Assembly (NCBI RefSeq): GCF_014652215.1
Contig: NZ_BMYJ01000009.1
Span: 1 to 63,332 of the forward strand
Direction: 5' to 3'
Length of the DNA stretch: 63,332 bases
Origin: Neogemmobacter tilapiae
Lineage (GTDB): Bacteria; Pseudomonadota; Alphaproteobacteria; Rhodobacterales; Rhodobacteraceae
Below are positions 1 to 8,441 of this stretch, in pieces. A model generated the notes under the pieces. It was not told the DNA's origin and made no database searches. It worked only from the letters and a program-made list of their open reading frames with translations. Positions within the stretch are counted from its first letter, which is position 1. The number at the start of each line of letters is the position of its first letter. Made by a program: the position numbers and the translations under genes.

Positions 1-251
1 AGAAAGAAGATCATCGAGGCGGTGTCCCCCGCGCGGGCCTTGTTGATCAGCCCCTGCGCGATGGTCCCGATGGCGCGGGCCTTGCCGCGTTTATATCGTG
101 CTGCAATCTCCTCATCGCGTTCCATCAGCGCATAGAAGGTCCGCCGGGCGATGCCGAAGTAATCCGCCACCTGTTCGGCGGTCAGGACAGCGGCGAGGGT
201 CTCCACCTCGGCCATCTGCGCGTCAGTCAGGGTTGTGGGTGTGCGTCCCAT
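1..251 (-). CDS. Phage-type helix-turn-helix protein, partial (terminase small-subunit-like)
   Basis: Reading the minus strand from the ATG at 251 gives 83 codons that stay open to the left edge, so the C-terminus is missing. The start codon overlaps the stop of the upstream methyltransferase gene (TGATG), which suggests translational coupling. Residues about 24-45 (LTAEQVADYFGIARRTFYAL) form a helix-turn-helix. The stretch after it (KARAIGTIAQGLINKARAGD, then TASMIFF) resembles small phage DNA-binding or terminase-small-subunit-like proteins, which carry a similar GDxxxMIFxLK segment. The family assignment is by resemblance only. The neighbouring methyltransferase and recombinase module fit a prophage or integrative element. 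Confidence 0.6.
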   Translation of the reverse strand, partial: MGRTPTTLTDAQMAEVETLAAVLTAEQVADYFGIARRTFYALMERDEEIAARYKRGKARAIGTIAQGLINKARAGDTASMIFF

Positions 252-1552
252 CAGGCGACCTCCGCCGTTGCATGGGTGACGGGCCCAACCTCATCAGCCA
301 GGCCTTCTGCGCCCCGTTCCAAGGCCACCTCGGCAAAGCTGCGTCCATCTTCCAGCACCGCCACTTGCCCGGTCAGCGACTGCCAGCGCAGCACGGCGAC
401 ATCGACGTAGGCCGGGTTCAGTTCCACCGCATGACAGATGCGCCCCGCGGTCTCGGCGGCGATCAATCCGCTCCCCGATCCGAGGAAGGGCTCATAGATG
501 GCCTGACCGGGCGAGGAATTGTTCAGCATCGGGCGGCGCATGCAATCGACCGGCTTCTGCGTGCCATGCACGGTCGTCGCATCCTGCTGGCCACTCGGAA
601 TGGTCCAGAGCGTGGTTTGCTTGCGATCCCCGGACCAGTGCCCCTTGCCGGAGGTGCGCACCGCATACCAGCAGGGTTCATGCTGCCAGTGATAGTCGCC
701 ACGCGACAAGACGAGGCGTTCCTTGGCCCAGATGATCTGGCTGCGCACCGCAAAGCCGCTGGCGATCAGGCTGTCGGCCACCGTTGATGCATGCAACGCC
801 CCGTGCCAGACATAGGCAACCTCGCCCGGAAACAGCGCCCAGGCCTCCCGCCAATCGGCGCGATGGTCGTTCAGCACCTTGCCAGTGCGTTTGGTCTGCG
901 CGGCCCCCACGGCATTGCGCCAGCCGGGATCATACTCCACCCCATAGGGCGGGTCGGTCACCATCAGATGCGGACTGACCCCGCCCAGCACCCGGGACAC
1001 TGTTGCCGCATCCGTCGCATCGCCGCAGATCACGCGGTGGTGCCCCAGCCGCCAGAGATCGCCCGGACGCGAGACCGGCTGATCGGGCACCGGGGGCACA
1101 TCCTCTTCGCGGGGGTCCGCCAGATGGGCGTTCAGCAGCTGATCAATCTCGCGTCCGGTAAAACCCAGATCGCCAAGGTCGATCCCGAGATCAACGAGCT
1201 CACCCAGTTCCAGCGCCAGCAAGTCATTGTCCCACCCCGCCTGTTCCGCCAGCTTGTTGTCGGCCAGCACATAGGCCCGCTTCTGGGCCTCTGTCAGATG
1301 CGCCAGTTCGATCACCGGTACCAAGTCCATCCCCAGCTGCCGCGCCGCCATCACCCGGCCATGGCCCGCGATGATGCCATTCTCACCATCGACCAGCACC
1401 GGATTGGTAAAGCCAAACTCCCGAATCGACCCCGCGATCATCGCCACCTGGGCCGGGCTATGCGTCCGCGCATTCCGCGCATAAGGGATCAGCGCCTCCA
1501 CCAAGCGGTAGTCCACCGCCAGTTCCCGTTTCTGCTGCTGTCTGCCTGCCAT
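251..1552 (-). CDS. ParB-like nuclease domain / DNA methyltransferase fusion (phage type)
   Basis: A 433-residue protein. Residues about 15-100 look like the ParB/sulfiredoxin-type domain common in phage methylases (SIREFGFTNPVLVD, then IIAGHGRVMAA). The C-terminal half is a site-specific N4-cytosine or N6-adenine methyltransferase: the catalytic DPPYG lies at about 200-204 and an SAM-binding FLGSGSG motif about 60 residues from the end. DPPY before FxGxG suggests the beta order of motifs. The ATG at 1552 is chosen because a GGGGGGAGG ribosome site sits a few bases upstream; the frame is open further up to 1744 without support. No cognate restriction enzyme is visible, so this is probably an orphan methylase of a mobile element. 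It is coupled to the following HTH gene. Confidence 0.85.
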   Translation of the reverse strand: MAGRQQQKRELAVDYRLVEALIPYARNARTHSPAQVAMIAGSIREFGFTNPVLVDGENGIIAGHGRVMAARQLGMDLVPVIELAHLTEAQKRAYVLADNKLAEQAGWDNDLLALELGELVDLGIDLGDLGFTGREIDQLLNAHLADPREEDVPPVPDQPVSRPGDLWRLGHHRVICGDATDAATVSRVLGGVSPHLMVTDPPYGVEYDPGWRNAVGAAQTKRTGKVLNDHRADWREAWALFPGEVAYVWHGALHASTVADSLIASGFAVRSQIIWAKERLVLSRGDYHWQHEPCWYAVRTSGKGHWSGDRKQTTLWTIPSGQQDATTVHGTQKPVDCMRRPMLNNSSPGQAIYEPFLGSGSGLIAAETAGRICHAVELNPAYVDVAVLRWQSLTGQVAVLEDGRSFAEVALERGAEGLADEVGPVTHATAEVA

Positions 1553-2542
1553 TACAACCTCCCCCCCGGTCCGACGATCTGCGGCGCTCTCTGCGGGGTT
1601 TGGGGGAGTATAGCATGGGGTCAATACATTGATAAGAATGACATTATTACGCAGGATCGCGCAGATATGCGCGGGAGGCGACAGTGGTGGAGATTTCGTC
1701 ATTTCAGGTGTGAAACAGATGTCAGCCAGCTGCGCTGCTGGCAAATCTTCGCATCGGGCCAGCGGTGATTTTATCGGCCATTCCGTTTCCGCTTCGCGCT
1801 CGTGCTCTCTTATTATTGGTCAGTGTCGGTTGGTGAGCCCTGGTGTGACGGCATAGGACGACCAGCCCCGGCCGATTGCCGAGGTTGGTCCCCGCTGCCG
1901 TCAGCTGTCCGTGTCGGCTGGAGCCGCCCCGGCGCTTAGGCCTCCGAGGTCGCAAGGATCCTCGCCTCAGAGTTGGCCGCTACTTTCGACACTGGCTCTT
2001 GTGCCGGAGGACGCGCTTCGGCCTTTCGGACTGCGCTTGGCATGTGTCCTCGCCCCGCGGTATGCCCACCCCAAAACCAGCGCCGCGGTCATAAAACCCT
2101 CCGCTGGTAAGGACGATGCCAGACCCCGGTTCGTTTGGTCTGGTCGCGCAACCAAGATACCACTTCGCGCAAAGCATTGTAATTATGACAATTAATTCCA
2201 TTTCACGCCATTCAACGACAAATGGCGACACACCTTTGCAGATTCTTGATTCCTAGAGGCGCACAACTCAGATTGGTGAAAGGAGCCAGAACTTCGCAAA
2301 AATCGGCGGAACGCGACGAAGGTTCCGTTTGGGCATATGGCGATAGGTCAACGATCAGCCAAGGCGACGCCATCGAAACCGTGCTCCGGTGGCCCAACAG
2401 TTCAACGAAGCTGAGTGCTTTGCTGTTGCCGCTGACCGCGCGCCCGTGCAAAATGCTCCAACCCGTGAGAAAAGGGTGGGGCCAAATCGTCGCAGCACCT
2501 CATTTACAAGGGTAAATCAACGACCAGACCGTGTGGGGAAAC
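1553..2542. other. About 1 kb without a convincing gene
   Basis: Between the divergent methyltransferase and the 304-codon-frame hypothetical gene I see only short open frames without ribosome sites or recognisable motifs. The composition shifts from GC-rich to more AT-rich around 2.15 kb, just ahead of the next gene. The region may hold the divergent promoters of both genes or remnants of phage DNA. No tRNA, repeat array or clear terminator is visible. Confidence 0.4.
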
Positions 2543-3445
2543 ATGGACAATTCAGTTTCAATTGAACTCGAAATTGCCCGACAGAAATTGCTTAAGAACA
2601 AGTTAGGTGAACTTTTTGCTTGGCAAGCTCCTGCAGTTGTCAAATCCGTAGGTCCATTTGATCCAGCAGTTTTTGAAAAATTCAAACAGGATTGCCGAGC
2701 GATCGAGGATGTTTGCCGTGCACAATTGTCTGAACTGACAGATTCAGAGATCGAAATCCTTCTGACTCGCAAAGCCAGCGAAGAATTGATTTGTCGAGAG
2801 TGGGGTAATTTCCAGGAAACCCCAATTTATCATCTGCAACGTAGGATACCTATTTGGTATGCGGGTGGATTTGGCCATCCCGATCATGTGGCTGACTTTG
2901 TGTACTGGGCGAAGATGCCGCGATTTTCCGTTCACGAAATTTCTTGCCTATCGGTTGGCATCGAGCCTGATACCTTCACAAAACAGAAACTAGACGATTA
3001 CTCTAGAATGAGTGGATCGCGCTCAGCGCCTATTGCATTTTTGCTTCGGCAGATCGATCTGATCAGACGTCGTTTCGACCCCTATTTTTCTGATGCCGCT
3101 ATCGAACCGGATGACTTTCTTCCGTGGGCAGATCGCGTCGAGTTGGAAGTTCACCCCGAATTCACACGGCTGCTGCGACAATATCTTCCGCAGAGTGGCG
3201 TAGCAAACACCTCAACGCCGCCAAAATCCGAGCCGCACAAACGTGAAATCGACATGATCGCCCAGCTGTTCACCGCCTTGGCAATCGACCAGTTGGGCTA
3301 TGTTCCTACCCATCCCCGCAGCCCGATTCCAAAGGAAATTGCCGATATGGCGGCCAAGCTTGGTTTGGCGGGCACCGACGATTCCGTGCGTAAATATCTG
3401 AGAATCGGTGCCTCATTCCTTCCTGAGGGGTGGCAAAAGGATTAA
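2543..3445 (+). CDS. Hypothetical protein, AT-rich accessory gene
   Basis: A 300-residue protein that I do not recognise. ATG 2543 is preceded by GGGGAA; a GTG four codons earlier (2531) is an alternative. No signal peptide or membrane segment is visible. The N-terminal half is charged and probably helical (IELEIARQKLLKNKLGELF). A central segment has an aromatic-rich patch (IYHLQRRIPIWYAGGFGHPD). The C-terminus (EIADMAAKLGLAGTDDSVRKYL) looks like a small helical DNA-binding or regulatory region, as in proteins that end in a degenerate HTH. Base composition is visibly lower in GC than all neighbours, which argues for recent acquisition. Position between an orphan methylase and a recombinase module suggests mobile-element cargo. 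Confidence 0.6.
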   Translation: MDNSVSIELEIARQKLLKNKLGELFAWQAPAVVKSVGPFDPAVFEKFKQDCRAIEDVCRAQLSELTDSEIEILLTRKASEELICREWGNFQETPIYHLQRRIPIWYAGGFGHPDHVADFVYWAKMPRFSVHEISCLSVGIEPDTFTKQKLDDYSRMSGSRSAPIAFLLRQIDLIRRRFDPYFSDAAIEPDDFLPWADRVELEVHPEFTRLLRQYLPQSGVANTSTPPKSEPHKREIDMIAQLFTALAIDQLGYVPTHPRSPIPKEIADMAAKLGLAGTDDSVRKYLRIGASFLPEGWQKD

Positions 3446-3589
3446 ATTTAGTCGGTTAACGATCGGGATCAAGAAAGAACGATCATTTTCAGTGGCTTGG
3501 GTTCGATCGGCAGACCCCTTCGCTCAATCGGCCCATATTGCTTTGACGTCCTGCACTGTCATTTGGCGACATTACCGACAGGTGGGATT

Positions 3590-3847
3590 ATGAACTCGAA
3601 TGAAAATGAAAAATACGACCGCAGAGATACCAACATCCTCCTCGAACGCGAACTGGCGGCTCGTTGGAAGATGTCTGCGCGAACGCTGCAGCGCTGGCGG
3701 GCACAGGGCTGGGGTCCGAGCTTTATACGCATTGGCGGGGCGATCCGGTATACGCTGGCCGACGTCGAGGATTACGAAAAGCAGCAGAAAGAATGTAGGG
3801 GCTCTCAGGAACTGATCAGCCAACACTTGCGGGGTGACACCCCATGA
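3590..3847 (+). CDS. Helix-turn-helix protein, excisionase/AlpA-like
   Basis: An 85-residue protein beginning at ATG 3590 after an AGGTGGG ribosome site. Residues about 16-55 (LLERELAARWKMSARTLQRW, then a GPSFIRIGG...YTLADVEDYE stretch) are a MerR/HTH_17-type winged helix, the fold of AlpA and phage excisionases. In recombinase modules such proteins act as recombination directionality factors or small regulators. It overlaps the next gene by ATGA and opens a five-gene run ending after the serine recombinase, so it is probably co-expressed with the recombinase. The excisionase role is inferred from size, fold and position. Confidence 0.75.
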   Translation: MNSNENEKYDRRDTNILLERELAARWKMSARTLQRWRAQGWGPSFIRIGGAIRYTLADVEDYEKQQKECRGSQELISQHLRGDTP

Positions 3848-4043
3848 AACGCCCCAATCCCCTGCGTCCTGACCTGATGTCCCCCGCCGAACGCCGCGCG
3901 GAATTGTGTCACCTCCTGGCGCTGGGTCTGGTGCGGCTGCGGATGCGGGACAGGGGTGAAGATACTGACAGAACTGGAGAATTTCCGCTACACTTCACGT
4001 GCGAACAGAGCGGTAGTCGGGGTGCAAATGACTGGAGACCCGC

Positions 4044-4047
<4 letters not shown>
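3844..4047 (+). CDS. Small conserved protein of recombinase module
   Basis: A 67-residue protein whose ATG overlaps the preceding stop (ATGA) and whose end overlaps the DUF2924 start, so it is locked into the module by translational coupling. Residues 8-36 (PDLMSPAERRAELCHLLALG, then LVRLRM) are typical of a short protein usually found just upstream of DUF2924 and serine recombinase genes in alphaproteobacteria. Function is unknown. It could be an adaptor for the recombinase or the HTH protein. Confidence 0.65.
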
Positions 4048-4492
<445 letters not shown>

Positions 4493-4496
<4 letters not shown>

Positions 4497-5803
4497 ACAA
4501 TGCTGTCGTCCGCAAACTGCGCTGCGCGGTTTACACCCGCAAATCCTCGGAAGAGGGGCTGGAGCAGGAGTTCAATTCCTTGCATGCGCAGCGCGAGGCC
4601 TGTGAAGCCTACATCGCCAGCCAGCGCTCGGAAGGCTGGGTACTGGTGCGCGATCAGTATGACGATGGTGGCATCTCCGGTGGCACGCTGGAACGCCCCG
4701 GCCTGAAGCGGTTGCTGGCCGATATCGAGGATGGGCTGGTCGACGTGGTGGTGGTCTACAAGATCGACCGCCTGTCCCGCTCGCTGATGGATTTTTCCAA
4801 GCTGGTCGAGGTCTTCGACCGCAACGGCGTGACCTTCGTGTCTGTGACGCAGTCGTTCAACACCACCACCTCCATGGGGCGGCTGACGCTGAACATCCTG
4901 TTGTCCTTCGCGCAGTTTGAACGCGAGGTGACCGCCGAACGCATCCGGGACAAGGTTCGGGCCAGTCGGATGAAGGGGATGTGGATGGGGGGCTGCCCGC
5001 CGCTGGGCTATGTCGTGCAGGACCGCAAGCTGGTGATCAATGAGGGCGATGCTGACCACGTCCGCTGGGTCTTTGCCCGGTTCATCGAGATAGGGTCCGG
5101 CACGGTGCTGGCGCAGGAACTGGCGGAACGGGGCGTCACCACCGCCCGAGGCCACCGCATCGACAAGAAGTTCATCTACCGCATGCTGAACAACCGGGTC
5201 TACATCGGCGAAGCGGTTCACAAGGGGACCAGCTATCCCGGCGAGCACAAAGCCATCATCGACCGCGACACATGGGACAAGGTCCATGCCATCCTGACCG
5301 AAAGCCCGAGGAAGCGCGCCAGCAACACCCTCGCCGACACGCCCGCGCTGTTGAAGGGGTTGCTCTACGGTCCCGATGGCGCTGCTTTTTCACCGACCCA
5401 CACCCGCAAGGCCGGGCGGCTTTATCGCTACTACGTCAGCCAAACCGTGCTGAAACATGGAGCCGGATCATGCCCCATTGGACGCGTGCCAGCGGGGGAG
5501 ATCGAAGCGGCTGCCATCGATCAACTGCGGGCCGTGTTTCGCCAGCCAGAGATCGTGGCGGGCACATGGAAGGCGGCCCGCAGCTATGACAGCGCCATCA
5601 GCGAGGCCGAGGCCCGCGAGGCGTTGACGCAGCTGGACCCGCTCTGGGACGAACTCTTCCCTGCCGAACAGGCCCGCATCGTGGCAGTGCTTGTCGAGCG
5701 GATCGACACCGGCACCGAGGGGCTGAATCTCCGGCTGCGCGTCGATGGGCTGGCCAACCTTGCCCGCGAGATGTTCACCCCAGCGCTGGAAGCCGCAGAA
5801 TGA
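4493..5803 (+). CDS. Large serine recombinase (site-specific integrase)
   Basis: A 436-residue serine recombinase. The N-terminal resolvase domain (about 8-150) shows the catalytic serine in VYTRKSSEEG, the conserved YKIDRLSRS loop and the LNILLSFAQFEREVTAERI dimer helix. The recombinase domain follows (GCPPLGYVVQ... to the IGEAVHKG region). The usual zinc-ribbon area is short: only one obvious Cys (SCPIG) remains. The protein ends with a helical region. ATG 4493 has a GGAGG site and overlaps the DUF2924 stop. It would catalyse integration or excision of the element; its attachment site is not identifiable here. The small HTH gene at 5800 overlaps its stop. Confidence 0.92.
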
Positions 5804-6180
5804 CTCGCGTGCAGGCCGACATCCTCACCGTGCATGTGCCGTTCAGCATCCACAAGCGCGGCGGGCGGAAGGAAATTGTCCTGCCCGTAGGGGCACCGAA
5901 CCAGCGACCGCGCATCGACAGCAGCCTGATCAAGGCACTGGCCCGCGCGTTTCGATGGCAGCGGATGCTGGAATCTGGGGAATTCGCCACGATCGGCGAT
6001 CTCGCCGCGCGGGAGGGCATCGCGCCGTCCTATATGACGCGGATCATGCGTCTGACGTTGCTGCCGCCGGAGATGGTGGAGGCGATTTTAGATGGGCGGC
6101 AGGGGGCGGAGGTGACGTTGGCTGGTGTGTTGGAGGGGGCTGCGGCGGAGTGGGTGGGAAAGCAGGCGAGCAAGGCTTGA
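5800..6180 (+). CDS. Small HTH protein following the recombinase
   Basis: A 126-residue protein starting at an ATGA overlap with the recombinase stop. The first 50 residues carry a basic patch (FSIHKRGGRKEIVLP). Residues about 62-100 (FATIGDLAAREGIAPSYMTR, then IMRLTLLPPEMVEAIL) resemble the HTH segment of ParB-like or transposase-associated proteins. Such genes follow serine recombinases in many alphaproteobacteria, so a role as recombinase accessory or regulator is likely but unproven. It is the last gene of the module, and the next 390 bases have no gene. Confidence 0.75.
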   Translation: MTRVQADILTVHVPFSIHKRGGRKEIVLPVGAPNQRPRIDSSLIKALARAFRWQRMLESGEFATIGDLAAREGIAPSYMTRIMRLTLLPPEMVEAILDGRQGAEVTLAGVLEGAAAEWVGKQASKA

Positions 6181-6567
6181 ACGACGCACTCGGCCCTTAG
6201 CGGACGTTCGAGCATCGTCGATGCTGCGCGGCGGCATTCCCCGAACCGGCCACTGGACAAGCGGCGCTGCATTTCGGCCTGCGGAGCGTCAGCGATGCGG
6301 ACAAAGGGTTGATGCCCTACCGAGGTACAAACCGGCGACGGAAGGCCGCCACCCTTTCTAGATGCTCAGCAACAATAATTTTCGCCTTGGCCGCCAAGCC
6401 GGTACTTTCCCCTCGTCCTCTCCAGCGAAATAGAGAGTCACCTGCATTGATTTCCTGGGGAGGGCAAATAGCAAGCCTGCCTGCCGGCCATCCCGACAAG
6501 CAGGTTACCGAGCAAGCAGACTGGCATGTAGTCCTGCCGTCAGGCACCCGTGTCGATGAAGGTCGGG
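6181..6567. other. Gene-free stretch between recombinase module and XRE/NADAR pair
   Basis: About 390 bases with no supported coding sequence. Short frames lack ribosome sites and motifs. This is where one end of the recombinase-bearing element might lie, because attachment sites of serine integrases often sit next to the integrase gene. I see no tRNA fragment or obvious direct repeat that would mark it. Confidence 0.35.
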
Positions 6568-6936
6568 TCAGATAGGGCGGTCCGTCTCGTCGGCTTCGGG
6601 CAAGCGCAAATCTGCAATAGCATCTAGGACACGTCTGATGATCGCGGCCCCCTCAGGAGTATGGTCCCAGATCCTACGCAGGCTCGCATTCGCTTTTGCC
6701 CACTCAGTATCCATTGTAATGTCTTCGTCTACCTTCGGCACCTTAACGTTGAGGGCCTTGCAGATTTGCACAACATTATTGCTAATCGTCTTGAAATGTC
6801 CCGCGCATATACGGCCAACCTGACTTGGATGGACGTTCGCTAATCTTCCTAGATCGGCTTTGCTAAGCTTGCTTTCCGCGTATTTGGTCGAAATCCGCTT
6901 GTGTAGCTCACTTAATTGATTGCTTGTTGGCTTCAT
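6568..6936 (-). CDS. XRE-family HTH regulator
   Basis: A small protein of about 122 residues, taking ATG 6936 as start (ATG 6948 and TTG 6972 are alternatives; none has a good ribosome site). Residues about 23-70 (KLSKADLGRLANVHPSQVGR, then ICAGHFKTIS) form a Cro/C1-type HTH. The C-terminal third is charged and helical. It diverges from the NADAR gene across fewer than 50 bases containing a 7-bp inverted repeat, so it probably controls that gene and itself. The small size, divergent arrangement and partner recall an antitoxin-like or island-control regulator. Confidence 0.75.
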   Translation of the reverse strand: MKPTSNQLSELHKRISTKYAESKLSKADLGRLANVHPSQVGRICAGHFKTISNNVVQICKALNVKVPKVDEDITMDTEWAKANASLRRIWDHTPEGAAIIRRVLDAIADLRLPEADETDRPI

Positions 6937-6971
6937 GCAAATTAGCATGTATGAGAGCAAGCAGATTTGCA
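6936..6971. promoter_or_regulatory. Inverted repeat in the XRE/NADAR divergent region
   Basis: TGCAAAT at 6936-6942 and ATTTGCA at 6965-6971 form a perfect 7-bp inverted repeat with 22 bases between the arms. It starts at the XRE start codon and ends at the NADAR ribosome site (AAGGAG, 6971-6976). A dimeric XRE protein binding here could repress both genes. The arrangement is seen directly; the operator role is inferred. Confidence 0.45.
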
Positions 6972-6982
6972 AGGAGTTATCG

Positions 6983-7474
6983 ATGAGCGAGATCCGCTTC
7001 TACCGAGCCAGCGAGAAGCCCTTCGGCGTGTTCAGCAACCTCTATCGTCGCGAGATCGAGTTCGAGGGCGAGACGTTCGCTACCAGCGAGCACGCCTACC
7101 AGGCGGGCAAGCCGCGCAAGCCAGCTGTAAGGAAGTGGCTAATGGAGGCTCCATCTCCGGCGCTTCTGGCGATGGCGGCCCACGGTCTGTACTACTGGGA
7201 CGTGGCCCCGGGCTGGTCGACCTCAAAATTCGATCGCATGCGGGCTGTGCTGCGGGCGAAGTTCACGCAGCATCCCGATCTTCGCAAGCTACTTCTCGGA
7301 ACTGGCGACGCGAGGCTCGTCGAGGCGGCGACCGCAGACAGCCAAGTCAATCGTCTATGGGGCGAGGTCAATGGGGTCGGTCAGAACAAGCTCGGTGAAC
7401 TGCTAATGGAGCTTCGCGCAGAGTTGCGCGATCAGGGCGCGGACACCGACACATGTCTTACGGCGGCTGAGTGA
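6983..7474 (+). CDS. NADAR family protein (YbiA-like)
   Basis: A 163-residue NADAR (DUF1768) protein: IRFYRASEKPFGVFSN at the start, then FATSEHAYQAGKPR, a WDVAPGWSTSKFDRMRAVLR segment (family WDxxKxxxM region) and NRLWGEVNGVGQNKLGELLM near the end, all family signatures. Known NADAR proteins cleave N-glycosidic bonds: YbiA-type enzymes act on early riboflavin intermediates, and others remove ADP-ribose from guanine in DarT2-type toxin-antitoxin pairs. No DarT gene is visible here. ATG 6983 has an AAGGAG site six bases upstream. The 3' end overlaps the convergent kinase gene by 17 bases. The gene sits next to a PRTase/HAD/SIS/kinase operon, which suggests a shared ribose-nucleotide substrate. 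Confidence 0.88.
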   Translation: MSEIRFYRASEKPFGVFSNLYRREIEFEGETFATSEHAYQAGKPRKPAVRKWLMEAPSPALLAMAAHGLYYWDVAPGWSTSKFDRMRAVLRAKFTQHPDLRKLLLGTGDARLVEAATADSQVNRLWGEVNGVGQNKLGELLMELRAELRDQGADTDTCLTAAE

Positions 7475-8420
7475 AGCCTAGGTTAGCAGATCGCGGGCGG
7501 ATGTTTAAGATCTCGCGGACGAAGCCTGCGCCCCGCTTCTTGAACAAGCCGCGGGCGCCGGCGTACGCGCAGTTCTCAGCCGCGAGACGCTGACCCGCGA
7601 CGATCCCTTCGAGCAAGTCCGCCGCCTTGAGGCTGGAAGTGCAGAAGTCGTTGGCGAGGATCCAGTCGATTACGCCGACGCTGACCATGTCTCCCGAACC
7701 GCATGTGTCCAAGACCGTAGGCGCGCTAATCGCGTCACACCAAGTAGTTCCTAGCCCATCGCGCACCTCGAGGCCCGAAGCTCCGTAAGTAACGATGCGA
7801 ACACACTTGTGGAGACGGTCAGCCAAGCGAGCGCCAAGCCTGTCATCGGAATATTTCAGGATTGTCGCGAGCTGCACGGCCTCATCGAAGTGATCGCCTT
7901 CCTTGAAGTCGGACGGCTCGAAGAATATGATCGCACCCGCCGCACTCGCGGTCTTCATCGCCTCAAGGATGCCGTCCGATAGCCGGTCGGCATAGAAGAT
8001 CGAGCATCGCGAAAGCATATTCAGCGCGGGGGCGACCTCGGCGTGGCCGATTGGCTGGTATCGCGGCAGCTCCTCGAGCGTCTCCGGGCACAAGAAGCTG
8101 AATTCATGCTGTCCCAATTCGGTGTTGAGCTCCTGCGCCAGCACGGGCGACCGAAGGTCGGCGCGTCGGGAAATGAACCGTGTGGTCGCGCCAGCCTGCT
8201 CGAACTCGTCAATCAGTCTGTAGCCCGCATCATCATCTCCGAGCGCTAGAACGGGCGCCACATGGCGATGGAGCATCGCCAGAGACACGAGCACGTTCCC
8301 GCACGAGCCGCCCAATGCCTCGTCGAAGAGATTGCCATCGGCGTAGATGCGGTCGAGCACCGTAAACCCGGTGCCGGCGACGTCGACGCGATATTCGGGG
8401 TGTAGAGGTGAGTCGTGCAT
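7458..8420 (-). CDS. PfkB-family carbohydrate/nucleoside kinase
   Basis: A protein of about 320 residues of the ribokinase/PfkB fold. The N-terminal glycine-rich substrate region is ALGGSCGNVLVSLAML. The C-terminal PfkB signature is LDTCGSGDMVS, where D-T-x-G-x-G-D carries the anion hole and catalytic Asp; the usual GAGD is GSGD here. The family phosphorylates sugars such as ribose or fructose phosphate, or nucleosides, with ATP; the substrate cannot be read from the sequence. ATG 8420 is chosen; a GTG at 8426 is possible. It is the last gene of the five-gene operon, 21 bases after the SIS-HAD gene, and overlaps the convergent NADAR gene. Confidence 0.88.
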   Translation of the reverse strand: MHDSPLHPEYRVDVAGTGFTVLDRIYADGNLFDEALGGSCGNVLVSLAMLHRHVAPVLALGDDDAGYRLIDEFEQAGATTRFISRRADLRSPVLAQELNTELGQHEFSFLCPETLEELPRYQPIGHAEVAPALNMLSRCSIFYADRLSDGILEAMKTASAAGAIIFFEPSDFKEGDHFDEAVQLATILKYSDDRLGARLADRLHKCVRIVTYGASGLEVRDGLGTTWCDAISAPTVLDTCGSGDMVSVGVIDWILANDFCTSSLKAADLLEGIVAGQRLAAENCAYAGARGLFKKRGAGFVREILNIRPRSANLGFTQPP

Positions 8421-8441
8421 ATTCACTTATGTAGTCGATCC

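Noticed and set aside
6181-6567. Small open frames of 75-90 codons on both strands
   Set aside because: No ribosome sites, no motifs, and unusual amino-acid composition; treated as non-coding.
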